Assembly: GCF_016132445.1 (NCBI RefSeq)
Contig: NZ_CP046056.1
Coordinates: 1,860,001-1,924,000 of the forward strand
Length of the DNA stretch: 64,000 bases
DNA from: Venatoribacter cucullus
GTDB lineage: Bacteria > Pseudomonadota > Gammaproteobacteria > Pseudomonadales > Oceanobacteraceae
Reading direction: 5' to 3'
Shown here piece after piece: positions 27,483 to 35,958 of the stretch. The position numbers were made by a program, and so were the translations under genes. The notes beneath the pieces are model-generated. The model saw only the letters and a program-made list of their open reading frames with translations, had not been told where the DNA came from and did not search any database. Each line of letters starts with the position of its first letter. The first letter of the stretch is position 1.

Positions 27483-27779
27483 TCAGAGGGATTCAGAAGA
27501 GAGAGAGGGGGCCAGACAGCCCTGCTGCTGCAACCAGCGCCGCAACGCGGCGGCATCAAAGGGCCAGTCAAGCTCGGCCCCGGAGGCTTCGTGCAACAAC
27601 ACCGGAATACGCACCCCGTAACGATTGAGCAGGTCATCACTGTCGGCAATATCGTCCAGATACAGATCTTCGCTCAGCTGCCCCTGTAAAGGCAGCAATA
27701 AAGCCTGCGCCTGTTCACACAGATGGCAGGCTTCGGTGCTCATTAAAACTAACGCCACGGGTCGCTCCGGCAACAGCAT
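27483..27779 (-). CDS. Glutaredoxin-like (DUF836) protein
   Basis: The 98-residue protein has the thioredoxin-fold pattern of the glutaredoxin/DUF836 group: a beta strand ALVLMSTEAC, the redox motif CHLC at about 18-21, and the cis-proline region RIPVLLH. It probably acts as a cytoplasmic thiol-disulfide protein. The start shown gives the normal length for this family. It is likely co-transcribed with the lipoprotein gene. Confidence 0.82.
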   Translation of the reverse strand: MLLPERPVALVLMSTEACHLCEQAQALLLPLQGQLSEDLYLDDIADSDDLLNRYGVRIPVLLHEASGAELDWPFDAAALRRWLQQQGCLAPSLSSESL

Positions 27780-27827
27780 CAGCAGGCAGTATAGCCGCTG
27801 CTGCCGGTTGGCTGAATAGCGCCAACC

Positions 27828-28889
27828 TTATTCCTTAGCCGCAGTTTCAGCAGCGGGCACCCCGCTCAGCAGTTGGTTAATGCCATGATGGAAGGCCTGC
27901 CACACCGGCAGCCGGCTTTCTTCCGGCAGCATTTGCTGCACCAGGTCCTTTAATGTTTGCGCGGCATTGGCCAGCGGGCTGGCTTTATCCAGTGCGCGCA
28001 GATAGCTGTCGACATAAGAGGCCAGCGGCGCTTTCAGGCTTTCCAGCTCCGGGGTCGGTAATTGTGGCTGGAACTGCGAATAAGCACGGGTACTGACCAC
28101 ACTGGTCTGCTGCACCAGATTCAGGCTCATAGAGGCCAGCTGCGCGCCATCAAAGCCCAGCTCCATGGCATCCCCCAGGGCACGGCCGATATCACCGGCA
28201 AAGAAGCGCTCACTCAGGCTTTGTACGTCATCAAACAAACCGGTTAAGGCGGTGCGTTCGGCCTCGCTGAGGCTGCCGGCTACTTCCATATTCCAGCTGC
28301 GCTGGCTGCTGATGGCCATGGATTCACCCGCCGCCGAACGGCTTTGGCTGAGACTCTGGCTTTGTTCAAAACTGACGGTAACGCGGTCGCCCTCACGGGT
28401 CAGCACCTCCAGTGAAAAAGCATTGGCCACGTTCAGGCTGTCACTGCGGGCGGTTAATACCGGTGCCGGCTGCGGATTACGGATATTACCGGCCAGTTCA
28501 TCCAGTCCCTGATTCACCAGCTCCCGACCGGCGGCAATGTCACCCTTCAGGTTATCGTCCAGCATCCCCAGGCCTTTCAGCATATCGGTGGCTTCGGCGT
28601 AACCTTTTTCAATGCCCTCACGGGCGGCCTGCAGGCGCTGCTCCAGCCGACCGGCATCCGCGCCCTGCACACGCAGCTGATTCAGACCATTCTGTACATG
28701 CTGCAGAATATTACGCGCGGTTTCCTGCGGGCTTTGTTTTTCGCCCACACTCACCACACCGGGCATGGTTTTGGCCAGTGATTCGGTCAGGGCTTTATCC
28801 GGCTCGGCGCTTTTATCGGTGCGGGTTGGGGTCGGGGTGGTTTTGCTGTCGGGCAGACGGAATTGCCCGGGATTCAGATTAATGGCCAT
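27828..28889 (-). CDS. DUF5610 domain protein
   Basis: The 353-residue soluble protein has no signal peptide. The stretch from about 55 to 150 (ARNILQHVQNGLNQLR to EGIEKGYAEATDMLKGLGML) has the DUF5610 look. A central region rich in S and Q (about 180-205) separates it from a helical C-terminal half. The N-terminal 50 residues are rich in T, P, S and K and probably disordered. Function is unknown. It stands alone between the glutaredoxin gene and an AraC gene. Confidence 0.7.
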   Translation of the reverse strand: MAINLNPGQFRLPDSKTTPTPTRTDKSAEPDKALTESLAKTMPGVVSVGEKQSPQETARNILQHVQNGLNQLRVQGADAGRLEQRLQAAREGIEKGYAEATDMLKGLGMLDDNLKGDIAAGRELVNQGLDELAGNIRNPQPAPVLTARSDSLNVANAFSLEVLTREGDRVTVSFEQSQSLSQSRSAAGESMAISSQRSWNMEVAGSLSEAERTALTGLFDDVQSLSERFFAGDIGRALGDAMELGFDGAQLASMSLNLVQQTSVVSTRAYSQFQPQLPTPELESLKAPLASYVDSYLRALDKASPLANAAQTLKDLVQQMLPEESRLPVWQAFHHGINQLLSGVPAAETAAKE

Positions 28890-28947
28890 GACGTTATCCC
28901 TGTTGAAAGCGGTATTGGTTCAGTTATCGGCCGTTCAGCGTTTAACT

Positions 28948-29982
28948 TTAATCCGCCGCTGCAGCCTGCCGGCGCTGATTACGGTATTCCACCGGCGTCT
29001 GACCGGTCCAGCGTTTGAACGCCCGGTAAAAAGTGCTGGGCTCGGAAAAACCGGTCAGGTAGACGATTTCATCAATGGTTTCATCGGTACCCGCCAGCAG
29101 GCGTTTGGCCAGGTTGCAGCGGTAGTCGGCCAGTAACTGATTGAAGTTGGTACCGGCCTCGGCTAACCGGGTCCGCAGCGTACGGGCCTTCAGCTGTAAG
29201 TGGGTGGCCACATCGTCGAGACTGACATCGCCGGTTTCGAGAATTTCCCCGAATACCCGGTACACCCGGGCAACAATATCCTGCCGCTCCAGCTTGGCCA
29301 CATGCTCAATGGCCAGTTTTTCATGCAGCTGCAGCAATTCCGGCTCGGCATGGAAGGACGGCTGCTCCAGCAGCGTCTGCGGGAAATAAATGCGGTTATC
29401 CGCCTGTCCGAAGGTAACCGGGCAGCCGAAGATACATTCATGGCCACGACTGTCGGCGGGTGCGGCATGGCTGAAATGCAAGGCGGAAGGCTGAAACGCG
29501 CCGTCAGTCACGTAACGGAAGAAGCGGATCAGCCCCAGCGCCATACATTCGCTCAGGTGACGCAAACCGGCGACTTTGCCACTGGCACTATCGACCAGAA
29601 TAAACGCCTGATCACCTTCCAGGCCGGTACTGGCCTGTGACGCATCACTGAGCAGACGCTGATAATTCAGCGCCCGCTTCAGTCCGTCACCAAAGGTAGG
29701 GGACGATAAAAACAGGTATTGCAAAACCTGCCCTTTATAAACCGGCATGTGTTCGCCCAGATGCAGGCCGATATCAGCATCGCCGGTTTCCTGCTCCAGC
29801 ACCTGCCAGAACAACACCTGCGCCTGATGCGGGGTACGGATATTACGATCACGCAGCAATTCCGGGGTAACCCCCAGCCGGGCAAAAACCCGGTCTACAT
29901 CCAGCCCCATGCTCAGCATGGCCTGATGGGCCAGCTGGATCATAACGCCGGAGTCGCGCAATTCTGTCATTCCGCCGGACAT
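28948..29982 (-). CDS. AraC-family transcriptional regulator
   Basis: The protein has an arabinose_bd-type sensing domain (LAHQAMLSMGLDVDRVFARL at the start) and a C-terminal AraC domain with IDEIVYLTGFSEPSTFYRAF and RWTGQTPVEYR. I place the start at 29982 (344 residues) because the family begins near this point and an AGGA lies upstream, though at a slightly long distance. The longer frame to 30174 would overlap the divergent MaoC gene and leave no promoter room. With this start, 178 bp separate the two genes, a usual layout for a regulator and its target. Confidence 0.83.
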   Translation of the reverse strand: MSGGMTELRDSGVMIQLAHQAMLSMGLDVDRVFARLGVTPELLRDRNIRTPHQAQVLFWQVLEQETGDADIGLHLGEHMPVYKGQVLQYLFLSSPTFGDGLKRALNYQRLLSDASQASTGLEGDQAFILVDSASGKVAGLRHLSECMALGLIRFFRYVTDGAFQPSALHFSHAAPADSRGHECIFGCPVTFGQADNRIYFPQTLLEQPSFHAEPELLQLHEKLAIEHVAKLERQDIVARVYRVFGEILETGDVSLDDVATHLQLKARTLRTRLAEAGTNFNQLLADYRCNLAKRLLAGTDETIDEIVYLTGFSEPSTFYRAFKRWTGQTPVEYRNQRRQAAAAD

Positions 29983-30160
29983 AAGTGATTGAATTTCCTG
30001 TTGGTAAGGCTGCGATTCTGCCAGATACCGGCGCTGCTGCAAGCCCTGTTGACCAATCTGACGCGCGGCGGCTGCAGGCGGCGCCAATGACGGCTCCTCT
30101 GCAACCAGTAGTCTGTCCGGTGCATGACTGATCACCACGAATAAAAAAAGCGGATAGCCC

Positions 30161-31078
30161 ATGACCGACGCCACCCGATTGCATTTTCAGGACACCCCCG
30201 GCTTATTAAGCCAGTACGGCCGTGCCCTGCTCGCCCGCCCCGGTAAAACCTCCTCACCGCACCTGCCCGGTATTGAAGCCTGGCAAACCAGCGTCCGCGC
30301 CGATGCAGACAAAGTGGCAGCCTACGCCCGGGTCTGTGGTTTTAACCCCGACGCCCCCGGCCTGCCCATTACTTACCCGCATATTCTGGCCTTTCCGCTG
30401 CATATGGAGCTGATGCTGCACAAAGATTTTCCGTTAGCGCTGATGGGGCTGGTGCATATCCGCAACCACATTACCCAGCACCGGACCATACAACTCAGCG
30501 ACAAACTGGATATCTGCTGCCGCTTTAACCCGTTGCAGGAAACCGACAAAGGGCTGGAGTTTGATATCTGTACCGAAATCAGCTGTGGCGGCGAGATCGT
30601 CTGGGAATCGGTCAGCACCAACCTGGCCCGCCACCCGCGCAGCAGCCAACGCCGTACTGCCCGGGTGCGCCCGGCGCCGGCCAGCTTCAGCGAGCATGAA
30701 GACTGGGAACTGGCCAGCAATCTGGGCCGGCGGTATGCGCGGGTTTCCGGTGACTCCAACCCCATTCACCTGTTTACGCTCAGCGCCCGCCTGTTTGGTT
30801 TCCCCCGCCATATTGCCCACGGCATGTGGAGCAAAGCCCGCGCCGCCGCCACCCTGATGCCCCTCCTGAACAGCGAACGCTGCAGCCTCAGCTGCGATTT
30901 CCGCCTGCCGCTGTTTCTGCCCGCCAGCGCCGTACTGCACTGGAACCCACCGCAGCAGCACACACCCGCCAGCACCCATTTTGAACTGCGCAGCAGTGAC
31001 GGCCATAAAACCCATCTGCAGGGCCGGGTTTTCATTCCCGATACGGCTGCTATGATGCCGCTCACCACACAACAATAA
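30161..31078 (+). CDS. MaoC-like acyl dehydratase / hydratase
   Basis: The 305-residue soluble protein has a C-terminal hot-dog domain with the hydratase 2 motif (YARVSGDSNPIHL, then FGFPRHIAHGMW), where Asp and His of D-x-N-P-I-H are catalytic in the family. The N-terminal half is a second, degenerate hot-dog domain. Such enzymes hydrate enoyl-CoA, supplying fatty-acid oxidation or storage polyester synthesis. The substrate here is not determined. It is divergent from an AraC regulator and followed 15 bp later by an envelope protein. Confidence 0.82.
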   Translation: MTDATRLHFQDTPGLLSQYGRALLARPGKTSSPHLPGIEAWQTSVRADADKVAAYARVCGFNPDAPGLPITYPHILAFPLHMELMLHKDFPLALMGLVHIRNHITQHRTIQLSDKLDICCRFNPLQETDKGLEFDICTEISCGGEIVWESVSTNLARHPRSSQRRTARVRPAPASFSEHEDWELASNLGRRYARVSGDSNPIHLFTLSARLFGFPRHIAHGMWSKARAAATLMPLLNSERCSLSCDFRLPLFLPASAVLHWNPPQQHTPASTHFELRSSDGHKTHLQGRVFIPDTAAMMPLTTQQ

Positions 31079-31093
31079 TAACCGGGCTCACCT

Positions 31094-31702
31094 ATGAATA
31101 ACCTGCGGAATAACCTGCGGAATAACCTGCGGACTTACCGGCACAATCTGCTGACCACCGGCCTGCTGGCGCTCGCCTTAACCACTCCGGCCGTGCAGGC
31201 AGACGGCAGCTTTATTGCCCTGCTGGGCGGCACCACCGAATCAGCAGATATGGATTCCAGCGGCACCAGCTGGCGTCTGCTGTTTGGCCCACGGGCCACC
31301 GACAACCTCAGCTTTGAAATGGGCCTGATGGATCTCGGCGAAGCCCGCAATACCATCAGCGGTGCCAACAACAGCGGCATCAGCCGTTTTCATCCGCAGG
31401 GCGGCTTGTTCAGCCTGAGCTACCGCTTCGGCGTGCTGGAACAGCTGGATCTGTTTGTAAAAGGCGGCTTTAACCTCTGGTATGCCGACTTTGACCGCGT
31501 CAGCATTGATGCCAGCAATGTCCGCACGGAAGAACAGGACAGTGTTTCCGGCGTCAGCATGATTACCGGCGCCGGGCTGATGTGGTGGGTTCTGCCCGAT
31601 CTGGCGGTACGGGCCGAACTGGAAACCACCGAACTGGAAAGCCGGGAATTTCCCAACACCCGTTTTCAGTTGCTCACGCTGGGTGTACAGTACGATTTCT
31701 GA
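31094..31702 (+). CDS. Small outer-membrane beta-barrel-like protein
   Basis: The 202-residue protein has a signal peptide (core LLTTGLLALALTTPAVQA, cut before DGSF) and alternating beta-strand-like segments ending in FQLLTLGVQYDF, a C-terminal aromatic that fits an OmpA/OmpW-like eight-stranded barrel. Ahead of the signal core the residues NNLR are repeated three times, from a 12-bp tandem repeat. It is co-directional with the MaoC gene 15 bp upstream. I cannot name a family with confidence. Confidence 0.65.
   Translation: MNNLRNNLRNNLRTYRHNLLTTGLLALALTTPAVQADGSFIALLGGTTESADMDSSGTSWRLLFGPRATDNLSFEMGLMDLGEARNTISGANNSGISRFHPQGGLFSLSYRFGVLEQLDLFVKGGFNLWYADFDRVSIDASNVRTEEQDSVSGVSMITGAGLMWWVLPDLAVRAELETTELESREFPNTRFQLLTLGVQYDF
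31097..31132 (+). repeat. Three perfect 12-bp tandem repeats at a gene start
   Basis: AATAACCTGCGG occurs three times in a row (31097, 31109, 31121), right after the ATG. Each unit encodes NNLR and keeps frame, so copy-number change would lengthen or shorten the signal peptide's basic region by four residues. Confidence 0.95.
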
Positions 31703-32002
31703 ACAGCAGCGACCGATAACGCCAACCTTGTCACAAAACGATCATCTATGCCCCGGTTGCGCCATGTCCGGGGTGGTGGCGGGCGAAGATTGAGACTTTT
31801 GTCATATCAAAACCTTTCACATTTGCATACAGTGGCCCGTCGCGTCGCGTCATAAAGTAGCGTTTTACTGCTACTTCCGGTAACACCCTGGGCTTTGTCT
31901 GGCCCAGACGGTCGCCGGAACGCCCGTTCTGTATACGCACGACAGCCATGGCACAGGCTTTGCTGTCGATTAAGGTTAACCTCATCTGCGACCGTACCGC
32001 CT
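31703..32002. other. 300-bp intergenic region before the third AraC gene
   Basis: I see no gene, RNA or clear terminator here. The region carries several short inverted repeats, such as CCCCGG / CCGGGG around 31751-31770 and AGTAG / CTACT near 31857-31875, and probably contains the promoter of the AraC gene at 32003. Confidence 0.3.
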
Positions 32003-33052
32003 ATGAACATGGAACAAAGTTACGTCTCTGCTGCCCTGGTCCGTCCTCTTGTGGATGCTGCCGGCCCGACTTTCTTTGATCAGCTGCCTGCTGATGAATC
32101 CGGCCATATCCAGCGGATTCTCAAGCAGCTGCGCGATCCTGATACCCGCCTGAATACCGACGATGCCGATGAGCTGATCAGCCTGCTGATTAACCGCACC
32201 GGCAACGAAGCCCTGTGTGTTCAGGCCGCGCACAAATTCAATGTGCACAGCAGCTGCCAGTTACAGCACCTGTTTTTGTGCTGTAACACATTGCGCGAAG
32301 CGCTGTATTACCTGGAAAAATTCTCCACGCTGCTCAGTGATGAGCTGGAAATTCAGGTTACCCGCACCCGCGATAACATCATCAAAGTGAAATTGCCGGT
32401 GGCCGATAACTTTATTCTGGCCGCCCAGCGTCACCGCACTGAAATGGCGATCAGCACCCTGCTGAACTGGCTGCGCCAGCTCTGTGGTGCCGAGCTGCAA
32501 ATCAGCAATATCAGTGTACCGTTCCCGGCCACTCAGTACGCCCCGCAATACAGCCAGCAATGGCGCAGCGAGATTGAATTCAACGCCGGTGAGTGTGCCA
32601 TTCAGTTTCACAGCAAATGGCTGGATGAAGGGCTGCACAACACCAATCCGCATATTCTGAATATGATGAAGCGCGAGGTGGAAGAACAGTACCGCAAGCT
32701 GGCGCGTTCCGGCGCCTTGTCAGAACGCATCCGCAAAGCCTTTACGCAGAATAAAATCCGCCTCAATGCCAACCAGCAGGAAGTGGCCGATTACTTTCAC
32801 ATCAGCGCCCGCACCCTGAACCGGCACCTGCACCGCGAAGATACGTCGCTGAAGCAGATTGTCACCAGCGTGCGTCTGGAAACCACTCGTCACCTGCTGA
32901 CCAGCACCGATGACAGTATTGAGCAAATCGCGCTCACCGTCGGCTTATCCGGCCGCCGCACGCTGGACCGGATTTTTATCAAAGAAATGAATATGAGCCC
33001 GGCACAATACCGCCAGCATCAGCGTCAGGAAGCACTGGTCGTTAACGGCTGA
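32003..33052 (+). CDS. AraC-family transcriptional regulator
   Basis: The 349-residue protein has an N-terminal sensing domain of the arabinose_bd type and a C-terminal AraC domain with VADYFHISARTLNRHL as the first recognition unit and IEQIALTVGLSGRRTLDRIF as the second. I chose the ATG at 32003 (MNMEQSYVS); the longer frame from 31895 reads through non-conserved basic sequence. The ribosome site is weak, so a start six bases later is possible. Its last 28 bases overlap the end of the converging hydrolase gene. The target is unknown. Confidence 0.8.
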   Translation: MNMEQSYVSAALVRPLVDAAGPTFFDQLPADESGHIQRILKQLRDPDTRLNTDDADELISLLINRTGNEALCVQAAHKFNVHSSCQLQHLFLCCNTLREALYYLEKFSTLLSDELEIQVTRTRDNIIKVKLPVADNFILAAQRHRTEMAISTLLNWLRQLCGAELQISNISVPFPATQYAPQYSQQWRSEIEFNAGECAIQFHSKWLDEGLHNTNPHILNMMKREVEEQYRKLARSGALSERIRKAFTQNKIRLNANQQEVADYFHISARTLNRHLHREDTSLKQIVTSVRLETTRHLLTSTDDSIEQIALTVGLSGRRTLDRIFIKEMNMSPAQYRQHQRQEALVVNG

Positions 33053-34059
33053 GTGTGCGCATCCGGCAGGGACGCCGGTACTCTTTTCTCCTGCGCGGCA
33101 ATAAATTCCAGCGCCCGCAGTTCCATCCAGTAAGTCTGATCCTTACTGCGGCGAATAAAGCCGACATGGCCACCGCTGGCCGGTATTTCCAGATGTAAAA
33201 ACTCGTGTTGTTGTGCCAGTTGCTGCGGAAAGCAGGCCGCTGACAAAAACGGATCATTACGGGCATTTACCAGCAGGGTTGGCACCTTCAGCTCAGCCAG
33301 ATAATTCAGGCTGCTGGATTGCTGCCAGTAATCCAGCGCATCGCGGAAGCCGTGCAATGGCGCGGTGTAGCGGTCATCAAACTGCTGGAAATTACGGATA
33401 TTCTGATAGCCGTCGACGCTGATCAGCTGCGGAAAGCGCTGCGCTTTAATACGCATTTTTTCGCCCAGATCGCGCAGAAAGCGCCACATAAAAATCCGGT
33501 TACGGCGTTTGGCCAGCTGCAGAGCGCTGCCGTGTAAATCACAGGGCACAGAAAAGGCCACCACCGAGCGCACCGCCGCCGGCATCTGCGCCGCCTCCCG
33601 GCCGGCATACACCAGGCTTAAATTACCGCCCATGGAAAAACCCACCAGATGAATACGCTGGTAGCCACAGGCCACGGCATGCTGCACCACCGCGTGCAGG
33701 TCTTCGGTGGCGCCACTGTGGTACATCCGCGGTAAGCGGTTGGGTTCGCCACTGCAGGCTCGGAAGTTCCAGGCCAGGGCATCAAAACCCTGGCGGTTGG
33801 CCTGACGGGCCACCCCCAGCACATAGGGCCGGCGTGAATGGCCTTCCAGGCCGTGCGAAATAATCACCAATGGCCGTGGCTGGGTACTGGCGGCACAACG
33901 GCTCCAGTCCAGATCAAGAAAGTCACCATCACCCAGTTCCAGCCGTTCACGCTGTAAGTGTTCACTGGGCAAGCGCCGCACCAGCGTCGGCAGAATACTT
34001 TGCACATAGCCATTGGCCAGCGCCGGTGGCGGAGTATAGGAAGAGGTGATCAGGGGCAT
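33025..34059 (-). CDS. YheT-family alpha/beta hydrolase
   Basis: The 344-residue cytoplasmic hydrolase has the nucleophile elbow GFSMGG with Ser142, the oxyanion region SHGLEGHSRRPYV, an acid in NARNDPFL and the histidine in ASGGHVGF. This matches the YheT/ABHD group of putative esterases, the natural substrate of which is not known. Its stop lies inside the end of the AraC gene on the other strand (28-bp overlap). Confidence 0.88.
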   Translation of the reverse strand: MPLITSSYTPPPALANGYVQSILPTLVRRLPSEHLQRERLELGDGDFLDLDWSRCAASTQPRPLVIISHGLEGHSRRPYVLGVARQANRQGFDALAWNFRACSGEPNRLPRMYHSGATEDLHAVVQHAVACGYQRIHLVGFSMGGNLSLVYAGREAAQMPAAVRSVVAFSVPCDLHGSALQLAKRRNRIFMWRFLRDLGEKMRIKAQRFPQLISVDGYQNIRNFQQFDDRYTAPLHGFRDALDYWQQSSSLNYLAELKVPTLLVNARNDPFLSAACFPQQLAQQHEFLHLEIPASGGHVGFIRRSKDQTYWMELRALEFIAAQEKRVPASLPDAHTQPLTTSAS

Positions 34060-34109
34060 GGGGATTCCGGTCGGTTAAGCTGGCCGCATTGTAACGGCCG
34101 TTACCGGTT

Positions 34110-34466
34110 TCAGAAACGCTTATTCAGATAATTACGGATGGCTTCCGGGCTGTACAGCCAGCGCGGGCCCTGGTCATCATCGACCCGCAGGCAGGGCACC
34201 CGCGGTTCACCACCACCGTTAAGCAGCTCATTACGATAAGCGTTCACACGCACCACGTCTTTTTCCACCACCCGCAAACCCAGCTTTTCGCAGTGGCGTT
34301 TAATGGCAATGGAGGAGGCACAACTGCGGCAGTAGTACAGATGCATACGGCGCGATTCGCGCTCCAGCAGGTCGCGCTGTTGCGCGCTGCAGGGTTGTGG
34401 CCGCACCGGCACCAGCCGGTCAACCAGATCCAGTGCCTTGCCTTTCAGATGTCTCGTCAGCTTCAT
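34110..34466 (-). CDS. Glutathione S-transferase N-terminal-like protein
   Basis: The 118-residue protein has a thioredoxin-fold domain: MHLYYCRSCASSIAIKRHCEKL, with a CRSC redox-like motif, then a cis-proline segment RVPCLRVDD and the ending SPEAIRNYLNKRF. This is the GST_N/glutaredoxin 3 pattern without a GST C-terminal domain. A basic N-terminal extension of about 40 residues may be an anchor or a binding tail. The function is probably thiol chemistry in the cytoplasm. Confidence 0.75.
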   Translation of the reverse strand: MKLTRHLKGKALDLVDRLVPVRPQPCSAQQRDLLERESRRMHLYYCRSCASSIAIKRHCEKLGLRVVEKDVVRVNAYRNELLNGGGEPRVPCLRVDDDQGPRWLYSPEAIRNYLNKRF

Positions 34467-34574
34467 CAGCGTACGCCGTCAATCAGAATGGGGCGGCATT
34501 GTAGGCATCTGCAGAAAAATAGCTACCCATAAAGCTCAGCAGGGAGCATTACCGGCCTCAGACTTTGGTCTTTG

Positions 34575-34685
34575 TCAGGCCGGCAGATTCAGATACAGCA
34601 CGGTGGCCATGGCCACCAGCACCGTAATACTCAGCAACCAGCGGCTGCGCTGGCAAAAGCGGCAAGGCGGGCGCGGGCTGTTCAT
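34575..34685 (-). CDS. 36-residue membrane micro-protein downstream of lepB
   Basis: A 37-codon frame begins 9 bp after the lepB stop with AAGGCGG upstream of its ATG, so it is well placed for translation in the lepB transcript. The product has a Pro/Cys/Arg-rich start (PRPPCRFCQRSR) and one hydrophobic helix (WLLSITVLVAMATVLYL), which gives a single-pass protein with the positive end inside. The CxxC pair might bind metal. I recognise no family. Confidence 0.55.
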   Translation of the reverse strand: MNSPRPPCRFCQRSRWLLSITVLVAMATVLYLNLPA

Positions 34686-34694
34686 GCGGCCGCC

Positions 34695-35525
34695 TTATTC
34701 AATCCAGCCATTGCGGCTGAAGGATGGAATATCGCCCCAGCTGTCCCAGTGCATCCACACCGCCACCGCTTTACCCACGATGTTGCGGTCCGGCACCATG
34801 CCCCAGGCGCGGCTGTCAGCACTGTTGCCACGGTTGTCACCCATGGTAAAGAAATGCCCGTCCGGTACGGTCCATTCCCCCTCCGGCCCCGCCCAGACCA
34901 CCGGCCCGCCGGTTACCGGCGAACGGCCGATCATCCACTGCACCGCGGCGCCAGTGTCACCGAACTGCTCCTGCGCCATGATTTTTTGCGGCCGCCAGGA
35001 CGGTTCACCGCCCAGCTCTTGCGTGGGTACGGCTTCACCATTGATGGTGAGCTGACGGTTGCGGTAGACAATATGATCACCGGGCAGACCAATGACCCGC
35101 TTAATGAAATAACGCGGATCATCGGGCGGAAAAAACACCATCACATCGCCGCGGGCCGGCTCACCGGTCGGAATTAAGGTATTGCCGAACACCGGCATGC
35201 GCAGGCCGTAATGAAACTTGCTGACCAGAATAAAGTCACCCTGAATCAGCCCCGGCTCCATGGAACCGGACGGAATCTGAAACGGTTCGGCAATAAAAGA
35301 ACGCAACACGAACACAATGGCCAGCACCGGAAAAAACGACTTGGCCTGCTCCACCACAAAAGACTCGGTTTCGGCCTTGTGAATGTCCTCAGGGTGCGCC
35401 TTATCGGCAATCAGCTGCTGCGCCCGGGACTGGCGCTGCGGTGCCAGCCAGACTTTATCCAATAACGCCACGACACCGGTAGCGGCGGTCAGTACCAGTA
35501 AAATCAGGGGAAAATCGATATCCAT
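34695..35525 (-). CDS. lepB: Signal peptidase I
   Basis: LepB cleaves signal peptides of exported proteins at the outer face of the inner membrane. The 276-residue protein has two N-terminal membrane segments (about 5-25 and 63-80). The catalytic serine is Ser88 in IPSGSMEP and the general base is Lys142 in FIKRVIGLPGD. The later GDNRGNSADSR box is also complete. Length is slightly short of E. coli LepB but typical for the wider group. No lepA is beside it in this window. Confidence 0.96.
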   Translation of the reverse strand: MDIDFPLILLVLTAATGVVALLDKVWLAPQRQSRAQQLIADKAHPEDIHKAETESFVVEQAKSFFPVLAIVFVLRSFIAEPFQIPSGSMEPGLIQGDFILVSKFHYGLRMPVFGNTLIPTGEPARGDVMVFFPPDDPRYFIKRVIGLPGDHIVYRNRQLTINGEAVPTQELGGEPSWRPQKIMAQEQFGDTGAAVQWMIGRSPVTGGPVVWAGPEGEWTVPDGHFFTMGDNRGNSADSRAWGMVPDRNIVGKAVAVWMHWDSWGDIPSFSRNGWIE

Positions 35526-35592
35526 ACCATCACTTATTGTTCAGATGAGGCCGGCATTCTAACCGGCACGGTAAAGGCATGCGAGCCTGCGC

Positions 35593-35949
35593 TCAGCCCA
35601 TTTCACTGCGGAAGACAAAATAGACCGCGCCGATCAGGCACAGTGCCGCCCAGACGTAATCCAGCTTCAGCGGTTCTTTTAAATAAAACAGAGCAAAGGG
35701 CACAAACACGCTGAGGGTAATCACCTCCTGTATCACCTTCAGCTGCCCCACCGACAGCACGGTATAACCAATGCGGTTGGCCGGCACCTGCAGCAAGTAT
35801 TCAAACAGGGCAATGCCCCAGCTGACCAGCGCCGCAATCACCCAAGGCTTGTGGTTCATGGTTTTCAGGTGGGCGTACCAGGCAAAGGTCATAAAGACGT
35901 TACTGCAGATCAGCAAACCAACAGAAATCGCGACCGGAGAAATGCTCAT
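35593..35949 (-). CDS. DUF486 (DMT-like) four-helix membrane protein
   Basis: The 118-residue protein has four membrane helices and the DUF486 pattern: SNVFMTFAWYAHL in helix 1, and LFEYLLQVPANRIGY and QLKVIQEVITLSVFVPF in the middle. Members belong to the drug/metabolite transporter superfamily, but no substrate is established. The gene begins 9 bp after the dgt stop, so it shares that transcript. Confidence 0.88.
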   Translation of the reverse strand: MSISPVAISVGLLICSNVFMTFAWYAHLKTMNHKPWVIAALVSWGIALFEYLLQVPANRIGYTVLSVGQLKVIQEVITLSVFVPFALFYLKEPLKLDYVWAALCLIGAVYFVFRSEMG

Positions 35950-35958
35950 GGTACGGAC

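Noticed and set aside
29983-30174. N-terminal extension of the AraC protein
   Set aside because: It overlaps the divergent MaoC gene start and leaves no promoter region.
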